DNA of 5,545 bases. Source: Alphaproteobacteria bacterium (GTDB lineage: Bacteria; Pseudomonadota; Alphaproteobacteria; Rhizobiales; Rhizobiaceae). Below, in pieces: positions 1 through 5,014 of this stretch (position 1 is the stretch's first letter; each line of letters opens with the position of its first letter). The DNA is taken from contig JAFKFE010000439.1 of assembly GCA_017308345.1 (NCBI GenBank), positions 1 to 5,545 of the forward strand, in the 5' to 3' direction. Below the pieces are notes generated by a model. It worked only from the letters and a program-made list of their open reading frames with translations. It was not told the origin of the DNA and searched no databases. The translations under genes and the position numbers were made by a program.

Positions 1-18
1 CCGGGCAGGGGGGTTGCG

Positions 19-411
19 ATGGCCGACAAAACCGGGCCAGACGGAACCGGAGAAACCGGCCGCGGCAGGCAGCCAGAAGCCACCATCCGCGACGACGAAC
101 TTGAGCGCCGCCGGCGCAGTCTCGAAGCATCGCTTGCAACGAGGCGCACGGACCGGCTCGAGGGGAAAGACGAAGCGAGAGCTGCGACCGGTTACGGTCA
201 GGCGCTGAAACTGTCCAGCGAGTTCATCGCCGGAGTGGTGGTCGGTGTCGGCTTGGGCTGGATCATCGACCGCCTGGCGGGAACAGCGCCCTGGGGTCTG
301 ATCGTCGGCCTGTTGCTGGGCTTTGGCGCTGGTATACTCAATGTCCTGCGCTCGGCGGGACTGGCATCCGAATTCGGCCAGAGCGGCAAGCCGCGCGAGC
401 CGAAAGAATGA
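19..411 (+). CDS. atpI: ATP synthase assembly protein AtpI (AtpZ/AtpI family)
   Basis: This 130-residue protein is the first gene of the F0 operon. Residues 1-57 are a charged, probably cytoplasmic extension rich in Arg and Glu. Two hydrophobic segments follow, at about 65-86 and 91-112, joined by a short loop with the motif GWIIDRLAGTAPWG; this two-helix hairpin is typical of the AtpI/UncI family. The family is thought to help assemble the c-ring and has been linked to Mg2+ supply; it is not part of the finished enzyme. The ATG at 19 is chosen because AGGGGGG at 7-13 is a good ribosome-binding site 5 bases upstream. The gene ends 64 bases before atpB. The promoter is not visible and probably lies left of the window. 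The family call rests on the C-terminal half and on position; the N-terminal half is poorly conserved in such proteins. Confidence 0.93.
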   Translation: MADKTGPDGTGETGRGRQPEATIRDDELERRRRSLEASLATRRTDRLEGKDEARAATGYGQALKLSSEFIAGVVVGVGLGWIIDRLAGTAPWGLIVGLLLGFGAGILNVLRSAGLASEFGQSGKPREPKE

Positions 412-416
412 AGTGG

Positions 417-432
417 GGCGCCGCAAGGCGCT
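417..432 (+). promoter_or_regulatory. Small hairpin with GCAA tetraloop between atpI and atpB
   Basis: Six bases after the atpI stop, GGCGCC (417-422) can pair with GGCGCT (427-432) around the loop GCAA: five Watson-Crick pairs plus one G-U pair. GCAA is a GNRA tetraloop, which is unusually stable in RNA. No T tract follows, so it is not an intrinsic terminator. It could mark an mRNA processing or stability boundary between the assembly factor and the structural genes. The pairing is visible; the role is inferred. Confidence 0.4.
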
Positions 433-475
433 GAAGTGAACTTAAGAAGCCGTGTGGCTTTGACGGGGATTTAAA

Positions 476-1237
476 GTGGCTGCTGCTGACAAGGTCGATC
501 CGATCCACCAGTTCCAGATCCATCCGATCATCCCGCTGCATATCGGCGGCTACGACGTCTCGTTCACCAACTCTTCCCTGTTCATGGTCGTGACGATCGT
601 TCTCGCGTCGGGCTTCCTCTACATGAGCACGGCCGGCCGCGCGCTGATCCCCGGCCGTCTGCAGTCGATTTCCGAAATGGCCTACGAGTTCGTCGGCAAC
701 ATGCTGCGCGACGCCGCCGGCAAGCAGGGCATGCAGTTCTTCCCGCTGGTGTTTTCGCTGTTCATGTTCGTGCTGGTCGCCAACCTGATCGGCCTCTTCC
801 CCTATTTCTTCACCGTCACCAGCCACATCATCGTCACCTTCACGCTGGCGATCCTGGTCATCGGCACGGTCGTCGTCTACGGTTTTGCCAAGCACGGCCT
901 CGGCTTCCTCAAGCTGTTCGTGCCGCATGGCGTGCCGGGCCTTCTCCTGCCGCTGGTGGTGGCGATCGAAGTCATCTCCTTCGTCTCGCGCCCCGTCAGC
1001 CTCTCGGTTCGTCTTTTCGCCAACATGCTGGCCGGCCACATCACTCTGAAAGTGTTCTCCGGCTTCGTCGTCAGCCTCAGCGCGCTGGGCGCCGTCGGCA
1101 TCGCCGGCTCGGTGCTGCCTTTGGCCATGGCCGTCGCGCTGACCGCTCTCGAGCTGCTGGTCGCCTTCCTGCAGGCCTATGTCTTCGCGGTGCTGACCTG
1201 CATGTACCTCAACGACGCGCTGCACCCGAGCCACTGA
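476..1237 (+). CDS. atpB: F0F1 ATP synthase subunit a
   Basis: Subunit a (253 residues, a normal length) forms the two proton half-channels beside the c-ring in the inner membrane. The sequence is almost entirely membrane helices, with the GLFPY element at about 106-110. The essential arginine is R179 in the motif [12 protein letters not shown], equivalent to E. coli aR210, with N183 matching N214. Where E. coli has E219 and H245, this protein has H188 and E226: the swapped His/Glu pair known from mitochondria and many alphaproteobacteria. Q233 matches E. coli Q252. The start is GTG at 476, supported by GGGGA at 465-469 six bases upstream and by the N-terminus ([12 protein letters not shown]) typical of rhizobial AtpB. 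The weaker GTG start may keep its level below that of subunit c. The next gene, atpE, begins 79 bases downstream. Confidence 0.98.
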   Translation: MAAADKVDPIHQFQIHPIIPLHIGGYDVSFTNSSLFMVVTIVLASGFLYMSTAGRALIPGRLQSISEMAYEFVGNMLRDAAGKQGMQFFPLVFSLFMFVLVANLIGLFPYFFTVTSHIIVTFTLAILVIGTVVVYGFAKHGLGFLKLFVPHGVPGLLLPLVVAIEVISFVSRPVSLSVRLFANMLAGHITLKVFSGFVVSLSALGAVGIAGSVLPLAMAVALTALELLVAFLQAYVFAVLTCMYLNDALHPSH

Positions 1238-1304
1238 TCGATTTTCACCGGCGCTCCGGCGTCAGCATACCCAACGTACCAACTGCAACGAACAGAGAAA
1301 CCAC

Positions 1305-1310
1305 AGGAGT
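1305..1310 (+). promoter_or_regulatory. Strong ribosome-binding site of atpE
   Basis: AGGAGT lies 6 bases before the atpE ATG, in an A-rich, probably unstructured leader (about 1285-1316). It is the best Shine-Dalgarno match and spacing in the operon. This fits the need for roughly ten c subunits per enzyme against a single a subunit. Confidence 0.8.
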
Positions 1311-1316
1311 TTTGAA

Positions 1317-1541
1317 ATGGACGCAACTGCAGCAGCTGCTATCGGCGCTGGTATCGCCTGCATCGGCATGGGCTGCGCGGGCATCGGCCTCGGCAACATC
1401 TTCGGCAGCTACCTCTCGGGCGCGCTCCGCAACCCGTCGGCTGCCGACGGTCAGTTCGGCCGCCTGATCTTCGGCTTCGCCGTGACCGAAGCTCTGGGCA
1501 TCTTCTCGCTCCTGATCGCTCTGCTCCTGGTCTTCAAGTAA
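1317..1541 (+). CDS. atpE: F0F1 ATP synthase subunit c (proteolipid)
   Basis: Subunit c (74 residues) is a two-helix hairpin; about ten or more copies form the rotating proton-carrying ring. Helix 1 (about 5-30) is rich in small residues, with closely spaced glycines from G10 to G30 that allow tight packing. The polar loop contains R38-N39-P40, which contacts the F1 central stalk. Helix 2 (about 50-72) carries the proton-binding carboxylate E58 in the context FAVTEALG. The ion-site surroundings look proton-type: I see no set of extra polar residues typical of Na+-binding rings. C15 and C20 give the ring two cysteines in helix 1; C20 sits where I recall glycine in relatives. ATG 1317 is fixed by the strong AGGAGT site. 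A hairpin follows 18 bases after the stop codon. Confidence 0.98.
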   Translation: MDATAAAAIGAGIACIGMGCAGIGLGNIFGSYLSGALRNPSAADGQFGRLIFGFAVTEALGIFSLLIALLLVFK

Positions 1542-1559
1542 GATCGAGAGCTGACGAAA

Positions 1560-1580
1560 GGGGCCGCATGGTGCGGCCCC
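1560..1580 (+). promoter_or_regulatory. Stem-loop between atpE and atpF' (possible mRNA processing or attenuation site)
   Basis: GGGGCCGCA (1560-1568) and TGCGGCCCC (1572-1580) pair perfectly over 9 bp around a 3-base loop. It is GC-rich and would be very stable in RNA. No T run follows; instead comes the 10-bp palindrome GTCCATGGAC (1581-1590), then the atpF' ribosome-binding site. It lies right after the subunit c gene, so it could protect an atpE 3' end or partly stop transcription before the b-type genes, both of which would raise the c-to-b ratio. The structure is visible; the function is inferred. Confidence 0.6.
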
Positions 1581-1601
1581 GTCCATGGACAGGGGAATGA
1601 G

Positions 1602-2183
1602 ATGTTCGTGACATCTGCCTATGCGCAAGAAACAGCGCCGGCCGCGGCCGAGGGCGATACGCATGCGGGCACTGCCGTGCCTGCCGCGGAGCATGAAGCG
1701 TTCCCGCCGTTCGATGCAAAGACCTTCCCGTCGCAGATCCTGTGGCTGGTCATCACCTTCGGGCTCTTCTACCTGTTCCTGAAGCGGGTTGTGATGCCGC
1801 GTCTTGGCGCCATCATCGATGTCCGCAACGATCGCATCACCCAGGATCTCGACCATGCCGCGAGGCTGAAGGGCGAGGCTGATGCCGCCGTTGCCGCTTA
1901 CGAGCAGGAACTGGCGGAGGCCAAGGCCAATGCCAGCAAGATCGGCCAGCAGGCAAGCGACGCCGCCAAGGCGGACGCCGAGAGCACCCGCAAGAAGCTC
2001 GAGGCCGAGCTTGAGAAGAAGCTTGGCGAGGCCGAGGCGAGCATCGCCTCGATCAAGGCCAAGGCGATGAAGGAAGTCGGCACGATCGCCGAGGACACCA
2101 CGTCGGCCATCGTCGAGGCGCTTGTCGGCGGCAAGGCCGACAAGTCCGAGATCGCGGCCGCGGTCAAATCCGCGAGCCGGTGA
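1602..2183 (+). CDS. atpF': F0F1 ATP synthase subunit b' (second b-type stator subunit)
   Basis: This 193-residue protein is the b' half of the peripheral stalk, which pairs with b to hold F1 still while the c-ring turns. Residues 1-40 are an Ala/Pro-rich, non-helical leader. One membrane helix follows (about 43-62, in ILWLVITFGLFYLFL), then the basic KRVVMPRLG boundary. A long charged coiled coil (about 75-165) is rich in Ala, Glu and Lys. The N-terminus, MFVTSAYAQE, looks like the end of a signal peptide (AYA before QE) but lacks a hydrophobic core; I recall similar starts in rhizobial b'. ATG 1602 is supported by AGGGGA at 1591-1596. Having distinct b and b' subunits is typical of alphaproteobacteria and cyanobacteria. 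Its TGA stop (2181-2183) overlaps the start of the atpF ribosome-binding site, so the two are probably translationally coupled. It is also called atpF2 or atpG in databases. Confidence 0.95.
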   Translation: MFVTSAYAQETAPAAAEGDTHAGTAVPAAEHEAFPPFDAKTFPSQILWLVITFGLFYLFLKRVVMPRLGAIIDVRNDRITQDLDHAARLKGEADAAVAAYEQELAEAKANASKIGQQASDAAKADAESTRKKLEAELEKKLGEAEASIASIKAKAMKEVGTIAEDTTSAIVEALVGGKADKSEIAAAVKSASR

Positions 2184-2187
2184 GGAG
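2182..2187 (+). promoter_or_regulatory. Ribosome-binding site of atpF, overlapping the atpF' stop
   Basis: GAGGAG begins inside the TGA stop of atpF' (2181-2183) and ends 7 bases before ATG 2195. It argues for the ATG at 2195 and against an in-frame GTG at 2180, which would place the Shine-Dalgarno inside the gene. The overlap suggests coupled translation of b' and b. Confidence 0.8.
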
Positions 2188-2194
2188 CGGGATC

Positions 2195-2686
2195 ATGGAC
2201 GCCACATCACTCGCCACGCTCTGGGCCACCATCGCCCTGATCATCTTCCTCGGCGCCATCATCTATCTGAAGGTGCCGGGCATGCTCACCAAGTCGCTCG
2301 ACGCCCGCGCGGCCAAGATCAGCGCCGAGCTCGAGGAGGCGCGCAAGCTTCGCGAGGAGGCGCAGCAGCTGCTCGGCCAGTATCAGCAGAAGCGCAAGGA
2401 AGCCGAGAAGGAGGCCGCCGACATCGTCGCCGCCGCCAAGCGCGAGGCTGAATTGCTTGCTTCCGAGGCGGCCAAGAAGACCGAGGACTACGTCGCCCGC
2501 CGCACCGCGCTTGCCGAGCAGAAGATCGGACAGGCCGAGCGCGAGGCCGTGAGCGAAGTGCGCGCCAGCGCCGTTGACATCGCCGTCGAGGCCGCCCGCG
2601 CGCTGCTCGCCGCCAAGGTCGACGCCAAGGCCGGCGCCGATCTGTTCAAGTCGGCGCTCAACGACGTGAAGGCCAAGCTGAACTGA
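2195..2686 (+). CDS. atpF: F0F1 ATP synthase subunit b
   Basis: Subunit b (163 residues) is the second peripheral-stalk subunit. It has one N-terminal membrane helix (about 6-27, in LATLWATIALIIFLGAIIYL), then KVPGM at the membrane boundary. A long polar coiled coil (about 35-125) contains repeated Glu/Ala/Arg segments such as SAELEEARKLREEAQQLL. The C-terminal part (about 126-163) should bind the delta subunit of F1. Start choice: ATG 2195 (MDATSLATLW) has GAGGAG 7 bases upstream and matches the usual rhizobial N-terminus; the longer GTG start at 2180 would add only MRSGI. The gap after atpF' is 11 bases. It is the last gene of the operon; an intrinsic terminator begins 22 bases after the stop. 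No F1 gene (delta, alpha, gamma, beta, epsilon) follows, as expected where F0 and F1 operons are split. Confidence 0.97.
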   Translation: MDATSLATLWATIALIIFLGAIIYLKVPGMLTKSLDARAAKISAELEEARKLREEAQQLLGQYQQKRKEAEKEAADIVAAAKREAELLASEAAKKTEDYVARRTALAEQKIGQAEREAVSEVRASAVDIAVEAARALLAAKVDAKAGADLFKSALNDVKAKLN

Positions 2687-2708
2687 GGCTTCCTAAGCTT
2701 CGAACATG

Positions 2709-2738
2709 AAGCCGCTTGGGCGACCTGGCGGCTTTTTT
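2709..2738 (+). terminator. Rho-independent terminator of the F0 operon
   Basis: AAGCCGC (2709-2715) pairs with GCGGCTT (2728-2734). Inner pairing of GGG (2718-2720) with CCT (2724-2726, one G-U pair) closes a CGA loop. Six Ts (2733-2738) follow directly, then GTTGTTT. It lies 22 bases past the atpF stop. On the minus strand the stem is not followed by a T run, so it acts mainly on the plus strand. Confidence 0.88.
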
Positions 2739-2768
2739 GTTGTTTGAAGGAAACGCGGCGCGGAAGCT

Positions 2769-2799
2769 GCCGATCTCCCCCCTTGTGGGGGAGATCGGC
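2769..2799. repeat. Perfect 13-bp palindromic hairpin, resembling a dispersed rhizobial repeat
   Basis: GCCGATCTCCCCC (2769-2781) is the exact reverse complement of GGGGGAGATCGGC (2787-2799), with a 5-base loop CTTGT. The core GATCTCCCCCCTTGTGGGGG resembles, from memory, a palindromic repeat scattered between genes in Mesorhizobium and related genomes; only the hairpin part seems present. It lies between the convergent atpF and rnhB genes, 19 bases past the rnhB stop. There it could end or stabilise the rnhB transcript, although no T run follows on the minus strand. The palindrome is certain; repeat-family membership is recollection. Confidence 0.7.
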
Positions 2800-2818
2800 C
2801 GTCATCGGCGCAGACGCC

Positions 2819-3514
2819 TTACTCCAATCCGACGAGAGTTTCCTCTTCCGCCACCTCGGCCCCGCCCAGCCTGAACGGCGCGAATGAGGTCCGGTGCAGC
2901 CGTGCCACCGGTCCATGCGTCTCGATCGCGGTGCGGTGGCGGACCGTCGCGTAGCCCATATGCACTTCGAAGCCGTAATGCTCGTGATGGCCGCCGCAGC
3001 CGCACATCATGCGGTCTCGCATCACCTTGGCGACGATCGAGGCGGCGGCGATCGACTGCGAGCGCTGGTCGCCCTTGATCAGCGCCCGGCCTTCACAGGC
3101 GAGCCCGGGCGGGACGTCACGGCCATCGGCCAAAGCCAGTTTCGGCTGCAGCGAGAGACCCGCGGCGGCGCGGCGCATCGCTTCGAGGCTGGCTTTCAGG
3201 ATGTTGCTGTTGTCGATGCCCTCGGCGCTGATCGAGGCCATCGAGACGCTGAGCGCCGAGCCGAGAATCTTGAGGAACAGCGCCTCGCGCTGCAAATGAG
3301 TGAGGCGTTTGGAATCGTCGAGGCCTTCCGGGATATTGGCGGGGTCGAGCACCACCGCGGCGGCCACCACCGGCCCGGCGAGCGGACCGCGGCCTGCCTC
3401 GTCCATGCCGGCGACCGGCCACAGTCCGTCGGCCATCGCCTTCGTCTCGATCGAGAAGTCGGGCTTCTCGACCATTTCAAAGAGAAGCGGAGAATCGGAA
3501 CGCGCGCGAGCCAT
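2819..3514 (-). CDS. rnhB: Ribonuclease HII
   Basis: RNase HII (231 residues) cuts RNA in RNA-DNA hybrids and starts removal of ribonucleotides misincorporated in DNA. Visible motifs: DEAGRG at 38-43 (catalytic D38, E39) followed by [14 protein letters not shown] at 66-71; LALADG with D130; [21 protein letters not shown] at 147-167 with D167 as the last metal ligand; then [11 protein letters not shown] and the C-terminal HRTSFAPF. All four catalytic acids are present. Between D167 and YGFE lies CGCGGHHEH (171-179), unusually rich in Cys and His. ATG 3514 gives [13 protein letters not shown], which I recall from rhizobial homologues; a TTG at 3634 would add 40 low-quality residues. No clear ribosome-binding site precedes 3514, and a 13-bp inverted repeat encloses it. 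The gene is convergent with atpF and 196 bases downstream of the radical SAM gene on the same strand. Confidence 0.95.
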   Translation of the reverse strand: MARARSDSPLLFEMVEKPDFSIETKAMADGLWPVAGMDEAGRGPLAGPVVAAAVVLDPANIPEGLDDSKRLTHLQREALFLKILGSALSVSMASISAEGIDNSNILKASLEAMRRAAAGLSLQPKLALADGRDVPPGLACEGRALIKGDQRSQSIAAASIVAKVMRDRMMCGCGGHHEHYGFEVHMGYATVRHRTAIETHGPVARLHRTSFAPFRLGGAEVAEEETLVGLE

Positions 3515-3550
3515 GGTGCGGCGAGGTTCGCATCGGCTCCGATTCTCCGC
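3487..3550 (-). repeat. 13-bp perfect inverted repeat enclosing the rnhB start codon
   Basis: GCGGAGAATCGGA (3487-3499) and TCCGATTCTCCGC (3538-3550) are exact reverse complements with a 38-base spacer. The rnhB ATG (3514-3512, minus strand) lies in that spacer; the inner arm is coding sequence for residues 5-10. In the mRNA this could fold into a stem with the start codon in its loop. Each arm holds one GANTC site (GAATC 3492-3496, GATTC 3541-3545), the target of the CcrM methylase. The repeat is visible; regulation is inferred. Confidence 0.6.
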
Positions 3551-3554
3551 AAGT

Positions 3555-3589
3555 CCCTCCGGGTCGGGTGGGGCGCCGGACCGGGAGGG
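3555..3589 (-). repeat. Imperfect inverted repeat in the rnhB leader
   Basis: CCCTCCGGGTC (3555-3565) pairs with GACCGGGAGGG (3579-3589) at 10 of 11 positions around a 13-base G-rich loop. It sits just upstream (minus strand) of the repeat that encloses the rnhB start, making the leader strongly structured. No clear -35/-10 promoter is recognisable in the 196-base gap between rnhB and the radical SAM gene. Confidence 0.4.
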
Positions 3590-3641
3590 CACCGTCTCAC
3601 GGCCGGGGGACAGGGGCCGGACGGGATGCTTCAAAGGGACT

Positions 3642-3678
3642 GCAATTCCAGACGGAAAACCGCATTGCCTGGAACTGC
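3642..3678 (-). repeat. Imperfect stem-loop between the radical SAM gene and rnhB
   Basis: GCAATTCCAG (3642-3651) can pair with CTGGAACTGC (3669-3678) at 9 of 10 positions. The loop contains a second small hairpin, CGG-AAAA-CCG (3653-3662), which reads CGGTTTTCCG on the minus strand. Together with the stem at 3682-3705 it fills the gap just after the radical SAM stop. It may be a transcript 3' end structure for that gene; no T run follows. Confidence 0.35.
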
Positions 3679-3681
3679 TTA

Positions 3682-3705
3682 GTGCCGGCCAGTCATCGCC
3701 GGCAC
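3682..3705 (-). terminator. Stem-loop after the radical SAM gene, possible weak terminator
   Basis: GTGCCGGC (3682-3689) and GCCGGCAC (3698-3705) are perfect 8-bp partners around an 8-base loop. On the minus strand the stem begins 5 bases after the radical SAM stop codon. The sequence after it (ACTAAGCAG) has no T run, so it is not a textbook intrinsic terminator. It may define a 3' end, or allow read-through into rnhB. Confidence 0.4.
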
Positions 3706-3710
3706 CGAGG

Positions 3711-4916
3711 TTAAAGCAGCATCAGCTGCTCGCCGGCGCCGGAGCCCGCGACGAATTGATCGACGCGAAGCTGCCGTCGTTCGGCGTTGAGGCCGAGGCG
3801 CTTGGCGGCGATCTCGAAGCGTCGGCCGATCTGCCAGGCATAGGGGCCGGCGCCCTTCATGCGCTTGCCCCATTCGGAATCGTAATCCTTGCCGTCGCGC
3901 ATCGAACGGATCAGCGACATCACATGCCGGTAGCGGTCCGGATAATGGCGCAGCAGCCAGTCCTTGAAGATCGGCGCCACTTCGAGCGGCAGGCGAAGGA
4001 TGACATAGCCTGCCTCGCGGGCGCCCGCGGCTCTGGCCGAATCGAGGATGCGCTCCATCTCCGGGTCGTTGAGGCCGGGAATGATCGGCGCCACCATCAC
4101 CGATGCCGGAATGCCGGCATCCGAAAGCTGCCTGATCGCCTCCAGCCGCTTGGTCGGCGTCGACGCGCGAGGCTCCATCGTTCTGGCCAGCATCCGGTCC
4201 ATCGTCGTCACCGAAAGCGCCACCTTGGCAAGGCCACGCTCTGCCATGCGCGACAGGATGTCGATGTCGCGCGTCACCAGCGCCGACTTGGTGACGATGC
4301 CGACCGGATGGCCGCGCGCCTCCAGCACTTCCAGGATCTCGCGCATGATGCGGTATTGCTTCTCGATCGGCTGGTAGGGATCGGTGTTGGTGCCGATGGC
4401 GATCGTGCGCGGCTGGTAGCCGGGCTTCGACAATTCCCTGTCCAGCATGCGCGCCGCATCCGGCTTGGCGAACAGCTTCGATTCGAAATCCAGCCCCGGC
4501 GACAGGCCCATGAAGGCATGCGTTGGCCTGGCGAAGCAGTAAACGCAGCCATGCTCGCAACCGCGATAGGGGTTGATCGAACGGTGGAAGGAAATGTCCG
4601 GCGATTCGTTGCGGGTGATGATGGTGCGCGGCTTCTCGACCTGCACCTCCGTCTTGAAGGGCGGCAGTTCTTCCAGCGAGTTCCAGCCGTCGTCGAACAC
4701 ATGCCGGCTGACCGGCTCGAACCGGCCCGACGGATTTATGCCGGCCGAGCGGCCGCGATTGCGGTCGGGCCGCACACGCATGCCGCTCTGCTCGATCATC
4801 GCGTTTGCCATTTCGGCTCTGCCTGCTCCGAAAGCAGCAATGTCGGCGCGCACGATCTGTTCCATCTTCGCCCTCTCCCAGGGACTGTCGGCAGGCTGTC
4901 GAATCGCTCTGTTCAT
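3711..4916 (-). CDS. PA0069/COG1533-family radical SAM protein
   Basis: This 401-residue protein is a radical S-adenosylmethionine enzyme of the family named after Pseudomonas PA0069, a relative of spore photoproduct lyase (SplB); no reaction is established that I know of. The [4Fe-4S] cluster motif CEHGCVYC gives C120, C124 and C127, preceded by SINPYRG and followed by [10 protein letters not shown]. Later family motifs are [13 protein letters not shown] (174-186), [15 protein letters not shown] (about 207-221), [23 protein letters not shown] (274-284) and a C-terminal [16 protein letters not shown]. Residues 1-60 are basic and probably variable. ATG 4916 is preferred because AGGAA lies 7 bases upstream; ATG 4865 ([12 protein letters not shown], 384 residues) also has a purine-rich leader and could be used. 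TTG 4964 is unlikely. A LexA-like box begins 25 bases upstream, suggesting SOS control. rnhB follows on the same strand. Confidence 0.93.
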   Translation of the reverse strand: MNRAIRQPADSPWERAKMEQIVRADIAAFGAGRAEMANAMIEQSGMRVRPDRNRGRSAGINPSGRFEPVSRHVFDDGWNSLEELPPFKTEVQVEKPRTIITRNESPDISFHRSINPYRGCEHGCVYCFARPTHAFMGLSPGLDFESKLFAKPDAARMLDRELSKPGYQPRTIAIGTNTDPYQPIEKQYRIMREILEVLEARGHPVGIVTKSALVTRDIDILSRMAERGLAKVALSVTTMDRMLARTMEPRASTPTKRLEAIRQLSDAGIPASVMVAPIIPGLNDPEMERILDSARAAGAREAGYVILRLPLEVAPIFKDWLLRHYPDRYRHVMSLIRSMRDGKDYDSEWGKRMKGAGPYAWQIGRRFEIAAKRLGLNAERRQLRVDQFVAGSGAGEQLMLL

Positions 4917-4923
4917 GAAACTA

Positions 4924-4928
4924 TTCCT
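4924..4928 (-). promoter_or_regulatory. Ribosome-binding site choosing the radical SAM start
   Basis: On the minus strand AGGAA is followed by 7 bases and then ATG 4916. This is the clearest Shine-Dalgarno in the region and favours that start over the TTG at 4964. The competing ATG at 4865 is preceded by GGGAGAGGG. Confidence 0.6.
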
Positions 4929-4941
4929 ATTTTGCTCATGA

Positions 4942-4956
4942 GAACAAAGCAAGAAC
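4942..4956. promoter_or_regulatory. Candidate LexA (SOS) box, GAAC-N7-GAAC
   Basis: GAAC (4942-4945), seven bases, then GAAC (4953-4956) on the plus strand reads GTTC-TTGCTTT-GTTC on the minus strand. GTTC-N7-GTTC is the direct-repeat LexA operator of alphaproteobacteria, unlike the CTGT-N8-ACAG palindrome of E. coli. It lies in the 98-bp divergent region, 25 bases before the radical SAM start and 58 before the glycosyltransferase-like gene. A possible -35 for the radical SAM gene (TTGAAA, 4964-4959, minus strand) lies just upstream, with a poor -10 (TCATGA) 17 bases further on; the box would fill the spacer. The motif is exact; binding is inferred. Confidence 0.7.
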
Positions 4957-4979
4957 TTTTTCAACCTGAAAGCGTAGCT

Positions 4980-4992
4980 GGCGCAAGGCGCC
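4980..4992. repeat. 13-bp mini-hairpin, left copy flanking the glycosyltransferase-like gene
   Basis: GGCGCAAGGCGCC is a 5-bp stem (GGCGC/GCGCC) with loop AAG. Its exact reverse complement occurs at 5531-5543 on the far side of the gene. Its role is unknown; it lies in the leader, 22 bases before the start codon. Confidence 0.45.
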
Positions 4993-5014
4993 GCTTTCCG
5001 CTATTCGGCTATGG

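Noticed and set aside
338..1234. A 298-codon minus-strand open frame opposite atpB
   Set aside because: Its translation is a His/Asp/Glu/Gln-rich low-complexity string, mirroring the hydrophobic codons of atpB on the other strand. It is a shadow frame.
1560..1580. Intrinsic terminator after atpE
   Set aside because: The stem is strong but no T run follows and the operon continues, so full termination is unlikely; it is listed as a processing or attenuation element.
1602..1631. Cleavable signal peptide on subunit b'
   Set aside because: An AYA-QE cleavage-like site is present, but only eight residues precede it and there is no hydrophobic core; the real membrane helix is at residues 43-62.
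2180..2194. GTG start for subunit b at 2180
   Set aside because: It overlaps the atpF' stop and would put the GAGGAG ribosome-binding site inside the gene; ATG 2195 is correctly spaced and matches the family.
3515..3634. Forty-residue N-terminal extension of RNase HII from a TTG at 3634
   Set aside because: The extension has no family similarity I recognise, TTG is a rare start, and the ATG at 3514 gives the usual N-terminus and length.
4917..4964. TTG start for the radical SAM protein at 4964
   Set aside because: It would add 16 residues across the LexA-like box and the AGGAA ribosome-binding site; ATG 4916 is better placed.
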